From an uncultured Muribaculaceae bacterium (GTDB lineage: Bacteria; Bacteroidota; Bacteroidia; Bacteroidales; Muribaculaceae): a stretch of DNA of 64,000 nt. The notes below the pieces were generated by a model, which was not told where the DNA came from, searched no databases, and worked only from the letters and a program-made list of their open reading frames with translations. The stretch covers positions 27,625 to 91,624 of the forward strand of contig CAJTOB010000001.1 in NCBI GenBank assembly GCA_910578035.1, given 5' to 3'. Shown here one piece after another: positions 23,740-31,828 of the stretch. Position 1 is the first letter of the stretch. Every line of letters begins with the position of its first letter. A program made the translations under genes and the position numbers.

Positions 23740-25104
23740 CGAGAAGGCCACGATGGCTACGATGAGCGCAGGCGCGATATAGCGGATTATGAAAAGCACT
23801 GTGCGCGTCTGAAAATCGGGCCGTTCTGTTGGCGCACCGTTGGTAAGTTCCTTTTTAAGCAGACCTTTAGGCGCAAACCAGCCCATGTAGAGGCATGTGC
23901 CCAGCGCTACTACGGGAAGAAGACAGTTTGTAGTGAAACTGTCGAGCAAATCGAAGAAATTAAGTCCGAAGACCGTATAGCCCGACAGACTACCCATCGA
24001 AAGCGAACACAGCGCGCTCAGCGCGAACAATGGCAGCATGACTGTAAATGTGGCTGCACGTCGGCTCATATGCAGCCGGTCCTGGAACATCGCAATCGCA
24101 ACCTCCGCTATAGATACTGTTGATGTGAGAGCCGCTACAAGCAGCAGGAAGAAAAACAGCGCCGCCCACAGGCGTGGCAGAGGAAGCTGGGCAAAAACCT
24201 CGGGCAGAGTCACAAACACGAGTGTGGCGCCCCGAAGCTCCTCCCCGTCGAGCCCGAAACTCTTGACGGCAGGAAATATCACAAGACCCATCAGCACGGC
24301 CACGAAAACACTCAGAAGCGCTACCGTAATCGCCGTCTTCCCAAGCTTCGTATCTGCCGGATAATACGACGAGTAAGTCACAAGAATGCCCATGCCGAGG
24401 CTGAGACTGAAAAATGCCTGCCCGAGCGCATTCACAACCACTGTAGCATTGATTTTCGAGAAATCGGGCTTCAGGAAATATGCAACACCATCGCCTGCAC
24501 CTGGTAGCGAGAGAGAAAGCACGCACATGGCGAGCAATATCACGAAAAGCAGCGGCATCATCACGTTCGAAAGACGTTCGATACCTTTCTGCACTCCTCC
24601 TAAAAGCACACCTATGTTGATGGCAATCATAAGGAAGGTAAATATGAGCGGCGCGGCGTCAGTAGCTATATACTCTTCCATCTTGCCGCTGAAAAAGCCT
24701 CTGAACTGAGCTCCTTCACCCTGCGGCAGGCCGTCGAACAGACCGCCGGCGGCGCTCTGCCAGAAATACTCGAGCGTCCACCCCGCCACAACCATATAAT
24801 AACATATAATCAGATATGATGCCAGTACGGCTATAGAACCGACTATCCACCACGCTTTGCCAGGCGAAAGATTTTGGAATGCCCCGATGGCATCCGACCG
24901 GCCGGCACGCCCGAGCGAGAACTCGGCAAGCATCACCGGCACACCGAGGCAGAGCACACATACTATATACAGAAGCAGAAAAGCGGCACCGCCGTTAGCC
25001 TGTGTTTCGGCCGGAAAGCGCCATACATTGCCGAGTCCTATCGCAGATCCTACTGTTGCGGCGATAAGGCCTATTTTAGAAGCAAATTCGCGTTTGGAAG
25101 ACAT
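23734..25104 (-). CDS. Sodium-dependent transporter of the neurotransmitter:sodium symporter (SNF) family
   Basis: A 456-residue protein with about 11 membrane segments. The N-terminal signature IAATVGSAIGLGNVWRFP contains the sodium- and substrate-binding unwound helix 1 of LeuT-type symporters; GGAAFLLLYIVCVLCLGVPV and SLGMGILVTYSSYYP (helix 6 region) are also typical. Prokaryotic members take up amino acids such as tryptophan or leucine with sodium; the actual substrate cannot be inferred. The last hydrophobic segment follows RTVLFIIRYIAPALIVAIVA. The gene stands alone on the minus strand with its own promoter. Confidence 0.92.
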   Translation of the reverse strand: MSSKREFASKIGLIAATVGSAIGLGNVWRFPAETQANGGAAFLLLYIVCVLCLGVPVMLAEFSLGRAGRSDAIGAFQNLSPGKAWWIVGSIAVLASYLIICYYMVVAGWTLEYFWQSAAGGLFDGLPQGEGAQFRGFFSGKMEEYIATDAAPLIFTFLMIAINIGVLLGGVQKGIERLSNVMMPLLFVILLAMCVLSLSLPGAGDGVAYFLKPDFSKINATVVVNALGQAFFSLSLGMGILVTYSSYYPADTKLGKTAITVALLSVFVAVLMGLVIFPAVKSFGLDGEELRGATLVFVTLPEVFAQLPLPRLWAALFFFLLLVAALTSTVSIAEVAIAMFQDRLHMSRRAATFTVMLPLFALSALCSLSMGSLSGYTVFGLNFFDLLDSFTTNCLLPVVALGTCLYMGWFAPKGLLKKELTNGAPTERPDFQTRTVLFIIRYIAPALIVAIVAFSL

Positions 25105-25124
25105 ATCTTATATAAAAATTGAAG

Positions 25125-25154
25125 CAAAAATACAGTATTTTCGTCTTATTGCAA
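25125..25154 (-). promoter_or_regulatory. Promoter of the sodium symporter gene
   Basis: On the minus strand TTG (25152-25154, within a T-rich run), a 19-base spacer and TATTTTTG (25125-25132) match the Bacteroidota pattern. The predicted start near 25118 leaves a short AT-rich leader before the ATG at 25104. Confidence 0.7.
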
Positions 25155-25207
25155 AAAATATGCTTCTGAAATTGTCCGTTTGATTCTTTTTTACCACCAT
25201 AAATCGT

Positions 25208-25215
25208 TACCTTTG
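25208..25215 (+). promoter_or_regulatory. -7 element of the GH43 gene promoter
   Basis: TACCTTTG fits TAnnTTTG, placed to give a leader of about 15 bases before the ATG at 25237. A TTTG at 25179-25182 is 25 bases away, longer than the usual spacing, so the -33 part is weak. Confidence 0.55.
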
Positions 25216-25236
25216 TAGAAAACCAATCACCACACT

Positions 25237-26343
25237 ATGAAAAAAACACTCGTTTACGCTCTTGCCTTTCCGGCTCTTATCGCTGCAATATCTGTCGCTT
25301 CATGCCACCGAAAGGCCGAACCGGCTCCGATGACAGTAACAAATCCACTGCCGATGAAGTTCGGAGACCCCTTTCTACTTCATGCCTCCGACGGAAAATA
25401 CTATATGTACGGAACCTCGCTCGACGACGGTTTCGAAGCATATGTATCTGAAAACCTCTCCGAGTGGACCCCATGCGGCCAGATATACAAAGGCGCCGAC
25501 AGCGCATCGTGGAACGTCAGCGAATTCTGGGCCCCCGAAGTCTACGAGCGCGACGGTAAATACTACATGTTCTTCAGCGCTACCGCCAAAGAGCAGTGCA
25601 CTAACGACAACGAAAACTTCCAGATAGGCGTCGCTGTAGCCGACAGCCCTGCAGGCCCCTTCAAAGACATGCACACCGGGCCGCTTTTCAAATCCCCATA
25701 CCCTGTCATAGACGCCAACGTGCTCTTCGACGAGCCTTCGGGCAAGACATACCTCTACTTCTCCCGATGCTGCTCAGGCCACCCCGTCGAAAGCGAAGTC
25801 TCCGAGTGGGCACGCCAAAAACAGCTCTTCGACTCCATCGAAGAAAGCTGGATATACGGAGTCGAACTCGCACCCGATTTCTCAGGAATCATAGGCGAAC
25901 CCCAGCTACTGCTCGCGCCCCCGACATCTATGGACGACAAGCAGGCCGAATGGGAAAGTCTATCCGTAACTACCGGCGAAGCCAACCGACGCTGGACCGA
26001 AGGCTCATTCATATTCCGCCGCGACAGCACCTACTACATAGTCTACAGCGCCAATGCCTATTACGGGCCGCACTACGCCGTCGGATATGCCACATCGAAA
26101 TCGCCGATGGGTCCATTCGAAAAATATGCCGGCAACCCCGTCCTCAAACGCAAAGACAATGTCACATGCACCGGCCACAACATGGTAATCGAAATGCCCT
26201 CAGGCGAACTCTACACCGTCTACCACGCCCGCATGGCCGACAACCCCTCCGAACGCGTCGTCATGATAGACCGCATACTCATCGACTCCACCGGCACCCT
26301 CTCCGTCGCCGGCCCCACCACCACTCCCCAACCACTCCCCTAA
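25237..26343 (+). CDS. Glycoside hydrolase family 43 lipoprotein
   Basis: A 368-residue five-bladed beta-propeller hydrolase with a lipoprotein signal (lipobox VASC, lipid-modified C23), so anchored in the outer membrane. The GH43 catalytic trio is visible: general base D44 in GDPFLL, pKa-modulating D159 in VIDAN and general acid E255 in TEGSF. WAPEVYERDGKYYMFFSA is another family hallmark. GH43 enzymes mostly remove alpha-L-arabinofuranosyl or beta-D-xylosyl units. The gene lies a few kilobases from a SusCD locus with two Asp-box enzymes, so it may add arabinofuranosidase or xylosidase activity to that locus. Substrate is not determined. Confidence 0.9.
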   Translation: MKKTLVYALAFPALIAAISVASCHRKAEPAPMTVTNPLPMKFGDPFLLHASDGKYYMYGTSLDDGFEAYVSENLSEWTPCGQIYKGADSASWNVSEFWAPEVYERDGKYYMFFSATAKEQCTNDNENFQIGVAVADSPAGPFKDMHTGPLFKSPYPVIDANVLFDEPSGKTYLYFSRCCSGHPVESEVSEWARQKQLFDSIEESWIYGVELAPDFSGIIGEPQLLLAPPTSMDDKQAEWESLSVTTGEANRRWTEGSFIFRRDSTYYIVYSANAYYGPHYAVGYATSKSPMGPFEKYAGNPVLKRKDNVTCTGHNMVIEMPSGELYTVYHARMADNPSERVVMIDRILIDSTGTLSVAGPTTTPQPLP

Positions 26344-26345
26344 AA

Positions 26346-26384
26346 AAAATCGGCACCGCAAGCGAGAGCTGCGGTGCCGATTTT
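26346..26384. terminator. Bidirectional terminator between convergent genes
   Basis: A 15-bp perfect stem (AAAATCGGCACCGCA with TGCGGTGCCGATTTT) and a 9-base loop end in a T-run on both strands. It serves the GH43 gene on the plus strand and the esterase gene on the minus strand. Confidence 0.9.
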
Positions 26385-26394
26385 TCACATAGGG

Positions 26395-28230
26395 CTATTT
26401 AACCAATACTTTTATGGCCGAACCGTCGGCTGTGACAATATATGCGCCTGCGGTCGGTAGTTCGAATACCTTAATGCCGCCTTTATATGCTTTCGACTCT
26501 ACTGTCATGCCCGAGAGACTATATACTCCGGCATTTTCAGCTTCTACACATATAGTCCGTCCGTTCACTTTCACTGCAGTCTCATTGACGCCGACAGAAC
26601 TTACTCCCGATGAAAGCGTGCCTGTGAGAAATTCAGTAAAACCGGGTGTCATCGCAGCTATACGCCAGATTGTTGCATGGTCGGCTCCCTCAACTTCTGT
26701 GTATTTGAAGTTTTTGTTAGCTGCAGCAAGTTTCGGCGCCAGAGCCTGCATGCCGTTGACGGTCACAGTAGCATCAGCTGTGCCGTGGAATACCCACATA
26801 GGGGTCTGGCCGATTCTGGCTATCAGCGCATCGGTGTCGGGGTTCTCTTCTCCATAACCCGAAATTGGAATTACACGGGCGAAAAGATTATTGTCGCTGT
26901 TTAACATGGCCCATATGGCTGCCGCACCGTTTGAAGAGCCGACGGCATACATATTTTCATGGTCTACACCGTTTTCAGTTGCAAGCTTCTTTGTGAGTTC
27001 CTGAGCTCCTGCAATCCATTTGGTCTGCTCCGATTCGAAGCTATAGCCTCCGGTCAAAGTAACCCAGCGCTCGCCCGAAGGAATCTGAGGCGCGATAATT
27101 ATGGCATTGCTGATTTCATTGGCAATGGGATAGATCGGGGCTGCTCCGATACCTGATAGTTGCTGTGAGTTGTCGTTGCCGCGTGAGCCCAGCCCGTGTA
27201 GAAAGAGCACAAGCCGCTTTGGCTCTGTTGTATAGTCTGTGGGCGTCATATATACGCGATAGGGCATTTCTGTGCCGTCTGAGAGTGTGTATGAATCGCT
27301 TTCAAATACTCTTGCAGGAACAACGAGTTCTGTTTTCACTTCTTCGAACATACGCACATCTATATATTCAAGAGCTGCGTACTGTTCCTGCCGGTCAAGG
27401 CTTTCAAGATTGAGCGTCATAGTTTTGCCGTCTCCGAACACTCGGCCGTCGTTGTGCATCGTGCCATATTTCACGAGCTCTGTGCCTTTGAGATTGACTG
27501 TCGTACTGCCGGAAGCTTCGCTGCCTACAGAGCAGAGATAGAGGGCCTGCAGTTTTCCGCCCTCGAGGTTGATGGTGGCCGTGTTGTCTTTTGTTACGGG
27601 AAATGAATCGCCTTTGCCTCCACGGTTGAATGCCACAAGATATACATAGCCCGACTTGATGGTGATATTCGGATTGTACTTGCTGTCTTTCTTCACCTTG
27701 TTGGTGTTGTCCTGACAACCGCCGAGGATAGTAAACGACGTCGCTATCTGCGACCATTGGAACGACCCCGTCATTTCGCAGCCTTCGCCGATGGTAACAG
27801 AGTTATAGTTGGCTATCACCATCAGATATGGATTTGAGGCAGCGGTATGGTGGAATGTTATGTTCTCGAATATGGCATCGGTAGTGAGTCCGAAACGCAT
27901 ACCCTTGTTGAGTGTATAAGCATTGGCGTCGTGGTCATCGCCGCGGTAGTCTACTCCGTCATACTTCTGCGTGTAGGTAATGGTTCCGGTTCGAGCTGCC
28001 GTTGGCTCGAAGCTCGCAAGCTGAGTGTACTTGCCGTTGAAAACCATCGTTCCGTCTGCGTCGGCCGGTATCAGACTCAGCGCTTTTGTCAGCGTCTTTA
28101 CCGGAGTGGCGGGAGTGGCGCCGTCGTTCTCGTCGTTGCCGTTGTCGTTGATGAAAACAACAGTTTCGGCATTCATGGCAATGCCGGCAAACAGTGCCAT
28201 TGCCGCTGTGAATAGTCTCGTTCTTTTCAT
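26395..28230 (-). CDS. Secreted esterase with N-terminal beta-helix-like region and C-terminal sorting-type domain
   Basis: A 611-residue exported protein (signal peptide 1-21, ending GIAMNA). Residues about 23-315 have the spaced NDNGNDENDG and repeated TINLEGG/TVNLKGT pattern of a right-handed parallel beta-helix. From about 320 an alpha/beta-hydrolase of the PHB depolymerase/feruloyl esterase type follows: LVLFLHGLGSRG, nucleophile in GSSNGAA (near residue 430), FHGTADATV and GADHATIW for the Asp and His. The last 70 residues (VYSLSGMTVESKAYKGG, ending AIKVLVK) resemble the type A C-terminal domain used by type IX secretion. A role in de-esterifying plant glycans is inferred. It has its own promoter and ends at a shared terminator. 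Confidence 0.8.
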   Translation of the reverse strand: MKRTRLFTAAMALFAGIAMNAETVVFINDNGNDENDGATPATPVKTLTKALSLIPADADGTMVFNGKYTQLASFEPTAARTGTITYTQKYDGVDYRGDDHDANAYTLNKGMRFGLTTDAIFENITFHHTAASNPYLMVIANYNSVTIGEGCEMTGSFQWSQIATSFTILGGCQDNTNKVKKDSKYNPNITIKSGYVYLVAFNRGGKGDSFPVTKDNTATINLEGGKLQALYLCSVGSEASGSTTVNLKGTELVKYGTMHNDGRVFGDGKTMTLNLESLDRQEQYAALEYIDVRMFEEVKTELVVPARVFESDSYTLSDGTEMPYRVYMTPTDYTTEPKRLVLFLHGLGSRGNDNSQQLSGIGAAPIYPIANEISNAIIIAPQIPSGERWVTLTGGYSFESEQTKWIAGAQELTKKLATENGVDHENMYAVGSSNGAAAIWAMLNSDNNLFARVIPISGYGEENPDTDALIARIGQTPMWVFHGTADATVTVNGMQALAPKLAAANKNFKYTEVEGADHATIWRIAAMTPGFTEFLTGTLSSGVSSVGVNETAVKVNGRTICVEAENAGVYSLSGMTVESKAYKGGIKVFELPTAGAYIVTADGSAIKVLVK

Positions 28231-28291
28231 GGTTTATATATTATAGAGTGTTAAAACGATTGCTCTGACTGTTATTTCCTGTCATCGGTAA

Positions 28292-28320
28292 CAAAGATAG
28301 CTTACCGGCCTAAGAATCAA
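28292..28320 (-). promoter_or_regulatory. Promoter of the esterase gene
   Basis: On the minus strand TTG (28318-28320), an 18-base spacer and TATCTTTG (28292-28299). The leader before the ATG at 28230 would be about 55 bases. Confidence 0.6.
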
Positions 28321-28397
28321 TGGAACGATTCTCTCAATCGATGAAACGAAGCTCTTTTGCTGCAACTTTTATTCTATTTATCGCCGCTTTTGTCGTA

Positions 28398-28426
28398 TTG
28401 TCAAATGTAATTTTATCTTAAATTTG
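28398..28426 (+). promoter_or_regulatory. Promoter of the fimbrillin-like/Asp-box/HTCS unit
   Basis: TTG (28398-28400), an 18-base spacer and TAAATTTG (28419-28426). It would start transcription near 28433, with a leader of about 65 bases before the ATG at 28498. It is divergent from the esterase promoter. Confidence 0.6.
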
Positions 28427-28497
28427 CCGTGCAGTACGAAAAACCATGAGAACAGATTTCACCTTTTTTTTAACCATCGACAATCTTCATTTTTTGT

Positions 28498-30054
28498 ATG
28501 AGATTATATAATAAGAGTGTCGGCGCCGGTCTGGCTGCAGTTGCCATTTTTGCTTTGGCATCCTGCTCGAATTCCGACGACGACAATCGTCCGCTCGATT
28601 ACGACAAGTTGCGGGTAAACTTCTCCGCCGCTATAGAGGGCGCCACATGGGAGCCCGATGCGTCGGTCGGAGTCTTTGCCACCTGTACGCGCAATGAAAT
28701 CCCCGGATTCAGCCTTGCCGGAAACCGGCTCTACCGCATTGGCGGCGAAGAAGGCTCCATGCTCGTCGGGGCTTCCGATGCAGATGCGATAGAAGCATTG
28801 CGCGGAGACCATAATTATAAATTTTATGCCTACTACCCGTACGAAGCAGGAATATCAGACCCGGCATCCTTGCCCGTTTCTGTGTCTTGCGAGCAATTGT
28901 ATAGCCGCGGCATGGCTGCGTATTCGTGTTTTGTAGCAGGTGCCGAGCCTACGACCGTGGTTCCCGACGTTGTCCTCGGCTTCAAGGCTATCTTCTCGGT
29001 ACTCGAATTCAATATTGCCGACGATATTCTTGATGAAGACGGCCATTCGGTGCTTCGCTCTATAACTGTGTCTGCGCCTGAAAATACCAATCTTGCCGTC
29101 GGAGGCATCTATGACCTCACTACAGGCGACTTCACACCGGATGCGACTCAGTCGTCTACTTCTGTGACGGTCGATTTCGGGGCTGACGGACTCGTTCTCA
29201 CCGACAGTTACACCAAGGTAAGTGCGGTTGTGGCGCCTGTGGCAGTGCCGGCCGAAGGCCTCACCGTGACAGTGACAGGCATTGACGGCGAGAGTTCCGA
29301 TATCACCATTCTGGCAGGCGATGCCGCTGCGGAGCTTGCAGCAGGAATGACTACAACTATCATTCTCGGGCGCGATAACGACGGCGTGATACCGGTTTCA
29401 TTCCCGGTTGAATGGCTTCTCGGTCATGGTGGCGACGATCGTCACCCTGTAACAGCAGCGACCCAGCCGCTGTGGGTTTCAGCCGGCATATGGACATGCG
29501 ATGCCCAGCCTCAAGCCATATGTACATGGCATAAGAACAGCGACCCGCTGCCTACTGCCGTGCAGTTTCTCGAAACCGTCAATTCCGGCAAAATCAGCTC
29601 GGTAGGCATCAAGGGGCTTTGGACCGACGATTACTTCGAATTCTCTATTCCGGTCAAAAAATTTGCAGCCGGAACGGTTCTTACAATGAGTTTCCCCCTC
29701 TATGGGCGCCAGATTCCCGTATTCTGGAATATTGACTATCTTGACGGCGATGTGTGGAAAACGGCAGATCTCAGCGTCAAGACCGCTTACGACCCCGAAT
29801 ATAGCATGGAGTGCTCGTTTACAGCACGGCGAGGCGCAGTCCTGATGCGTATGGCTCTGCCATATGAAAACGCTGTAAAGAGCGGCAGTCTCAAAATTCA
29901 GCTTCGCGTGGCCGATGGCTCTGTCCAGGCCGATACCGATACCAAGTGCGCCCGCCGCGACGCTCCATGGACAAGTGGCGGCGTTTACGGTGCTCCTTTC
30001 TATTTCTATGACACAACCGGAGAGCTTACCTCCATCAAATTTTCAATAGACTGA
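28498..30054 (+). CDS. Fimbrillin-like lipoprotein of the polysaccharide utilisation locus
   Basis: A 518-residue lipoprotein (lipobox LASC, C23) with an Asp/Asn-rich tether SNSDDDN. Residues about 30-300 look like the beta-rich fimbrillin family: VGVFATC, LRGDHNYKFYAYYPYEAG, VLGFKAIFSVLEFNI, and the repeated ITVSAPENTNLAVGGIYDL pattern. The C-terminal 200 residues (QPLWVSAGIWTCDAQP, YFEFSIPVKKFAAGTVLTM, APFYFYDTTGE) form a different beta-sandwich-like domain, possibly carbohydrate-binding. Its stop is followed after one base by the start of the Asp-box gene, so the two are co-transcribed. It may be a surface glycan-binding protein rather than a pilus subunit; that is inference. Confidence 0.7.
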   Translation: MRLYNKSVGAGLAAVAIFALASCSNSDDDNRPLDYDKLRVNFSAAIEGATWEPDASVGVFATCTRNEIPGFSLAGNRLYRIGGEEGSMLVGASDADAIEALRGDHNYKFYAYYPYEAGISDPASLPVSVSCEQLYSRGMAAYSCFVAGAEPTTVVPDVVLGFKAIFSVLEFNIADDILDEDGHSVLRSITVSAPENTNLAVGGIYDLTTGDFTPDATQSSTSVTVDFGADGLVLTDSYTKVSAVVAPVAVPAEGLTVTVTGIDGESSDITILAGDAAAELAAGMTTTIILGRDNDGVIPVSFPVEWLLGHGGDDRHPVTAATQPLWVSAGIWTCDAQPQAICTWHKNSDPLPTAVQFLETVNSGKISSVGIKGLWTDDYFEFSIPVKKFAAGTVLTMSFPLYGRQIPVFWNIDYLDGDVWKTADLSVKTAYDPEYSMECSFTARRGAVLMRMALPYENAVKSGSLKIQLRVADGSVQADTDTKCARRDAPWTSGGVYGAPFYFYDTTGELTSIKFSID

Positions 30055-30055
30055 T

Positions 30056-31828
30056 ATGAAGACAGCATATATAGCTTTAGTTGCCTCGATGACAGTAACA
30101 GCAGCCACGGCGGCAGTTCCGGCCGGTGACTTGCGTATTGCATGGGATAATGCAACTATCCGCGACATAACCGAAATCAATGTCGAAAACAAAGGATATA
30201 CCGAAACCAACATCATGTATCCGCGAATCAAACGCCTGGCCGACGGGCGTCTGATGATGAGTTTCATGAACAATACTTACGGCTGGGAGCCATATGTGGC
30301 GTTCAGTTCTGATAACGGCGCCACATGGCACGGTGCAAAGCGCCTTGTAGAGCAGATAAGAGGAAAGTCAAGCGCAGGCGACGACGACCTCGTAATAGTG
30401 AATCCCGACTTTATCCAGCTCTCCGACGGTACCATTCTCCTTGCGTATCAGCGCCGCTGGAAAAAAGGTTACAACGACCTCCGGCATACCAACGAGAACT
30501 GCTACATCGAGATAATGAGTTCGGCCGACGGAGGTGCCACATGGACTGAACCGCGGCGAATCTACACCGGACGTTGCTGGGAGCCGGCAATGCTACAGCT
30601 TCCCTCGGGCGAGATTCAGATGTATATCACTGATAGCAATGAGGTGAAATACAAGCGTTCGCAACCATGTACGACAGTTATCCGCTCTTTCGACGGCGGC
30701 CGCACTTGGCAAGGCAAGGAGCACTGCACATATAAAGACGGCGAAATTATATCGCGTACTTTCGACGAGCGAGGCTCTTACGACGGCATGGCAACGGCTG
30801 TGCGTCTCGATGACGGCTCGCTGATAATGCCTCTCGAGGTATGGAGCGGAGTCTACAAGATGGACCAGACTCCTGTACTCATCAAAACAGACTCGGCAAC
30901 CAACTGGCGCAGCGACCAGAGTATCCGCACAACAGGCGGCCCCGGATATCCGGCCAAAAAGCAAATCAACAAAGACCTCCAGGGCTATGGTCCATATATC
31001 TGCCGCCTTCCTTCGGGCCACCCCGTAGTGCTTGCCGGAGGTGCCCGATACAAGGGGCAACCGGGCGCATGGGTACTTGTCGGAGACCGTAATGGCGACA
31101 ACTTCGGCAATGCCACTTCGCCTTTCGAGGGCTACTGGGGCTGTATCGACTACATCGGCGATGACCGTGTAATGCTCGCCGTGACACAGGATTATAACGA
31201 CAATGGCGCCAAGCGTAGCAAAACAAAAACAGCCATCGGTCGCATAAATTACGCCAAAAAGGCAGGCAAGCCCGGCAAATTTGTTGCACCGGCCGATTTT
31301 AATCGCGAGAATAACAACTTCTGGTTCCTTGGCAAGGAGCAGCCGTCGCAAATATTTGTGGATTTTGCTAGTACCTCAGATGCCTTTATTATCGACGCTT
31401 ATCTCTTCGATAATGAAATTCAGGCATACACTCCTGAAAATTCCGATGCTATAGGCGTCCTCATCGGTCGCCGCAATGCCTCGGCCGACTATGACAGCTA
31501 TAAATTTACCGTCAACGCCAACGGAGCCTACACTCTTTATCGCCTCGAAGGTATGTCGTGGGTGCTCGTAGCAGGCGGTATGACGCTGGTCTCCACAGTC
31601 GGTACTATCAACAAACCCGACGACACCGACCTCGGTTTCGGTGTTCGTTTCCCGATACCGTGGAATCTCATCGGAGGCGTTCCGGCCAAAGGCGAGAAGG
31701 TGAAGGCGCATATCCGTCACTATTATAAGACAACGACCAAGGAGGGCCCCGTAGCCGCTACAATAGAGGAGGCTGAAGGCGAAAATATCGATTATCCGGC
31801 AGAATGGCTTGATGTAACAATTATTTGA
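30056..31828 (+). CDS. Exported Asp-box (sialidase-superfamily) glycosidase-like protein with C-terminal CBM9-like domain
   Basis: A 590-residue protein with a signal peptide ending near ATAAVPAG. Three Asp-boxes, SSDNGATWHG, SADGGATWTE and SFDGGRTWQG, mark a sialidase-type six-bladed propeller (about 25-430). The block RIYTGRCWEPAML is shared with the second Asp-box protein at 45471, making them paralogues. The superfamily includes GH33 sialidases and GH93 exo-arabinanases; the usual GH33 RIP motif is not seen, so sialidase activity is doubtful. The last 150 residues resemble a CBM9-type sugar-binding domain (IFVDFASTSDAFIIDAYLFD, LGFGVRFPIPWN). The stop overlaps the start of the HTCS gene. 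Confidence 0.75.
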   Translation: MKTAYIALVASMTVTAATAAVPAGDLRIAWDNATIRDITEINVENKGYTETNIMYPRIKRLADGRLMMSFMNNTYGWEPYVAFSSDNGATWHGAKRLVEQIRGKSSAGDDDLVIVNPDFIQLSDGTILLAYQRRWKKGYNDLRHTNENCYIEIMSSADGGATWTEPRRIYTGRCWEPAMLQLPSGEIQMYITDSNEVKYKRSQPCTTVIRSFDGGRTWQGKEHCTYKDGEIISRTFDERGSYDGMATAVRLDDGSLIMPLEVWSGVYKMDQTPVLIKTDSATNWRSDQSIRTTGGPGYPAKKQINKDLQGYGPYICRLPSGHPVVLAGGARYKGQPGAWVLVGDRNGDNFGNATSPFEGYWGCIDYIGDDRVMLAVTQDYNDNGAKRSKTKTAIGRINYAKKAGKPGKFVAPADFNRENNNFWFLGKEQPSQIFVDFASTSDAFIIDAYLFDNEIQAYTPENSDAIGVLIGRRNASADYDSYKFTVNANGAYTLYRLEGMSWVLVAGGMTLVSTVGTINKPDDTDLGFGVRFPIPWNLIGGVPAKGEKVKAHIRHYYKTTTKEGPVAATIEEAEGENIDYPAEWLDVTII

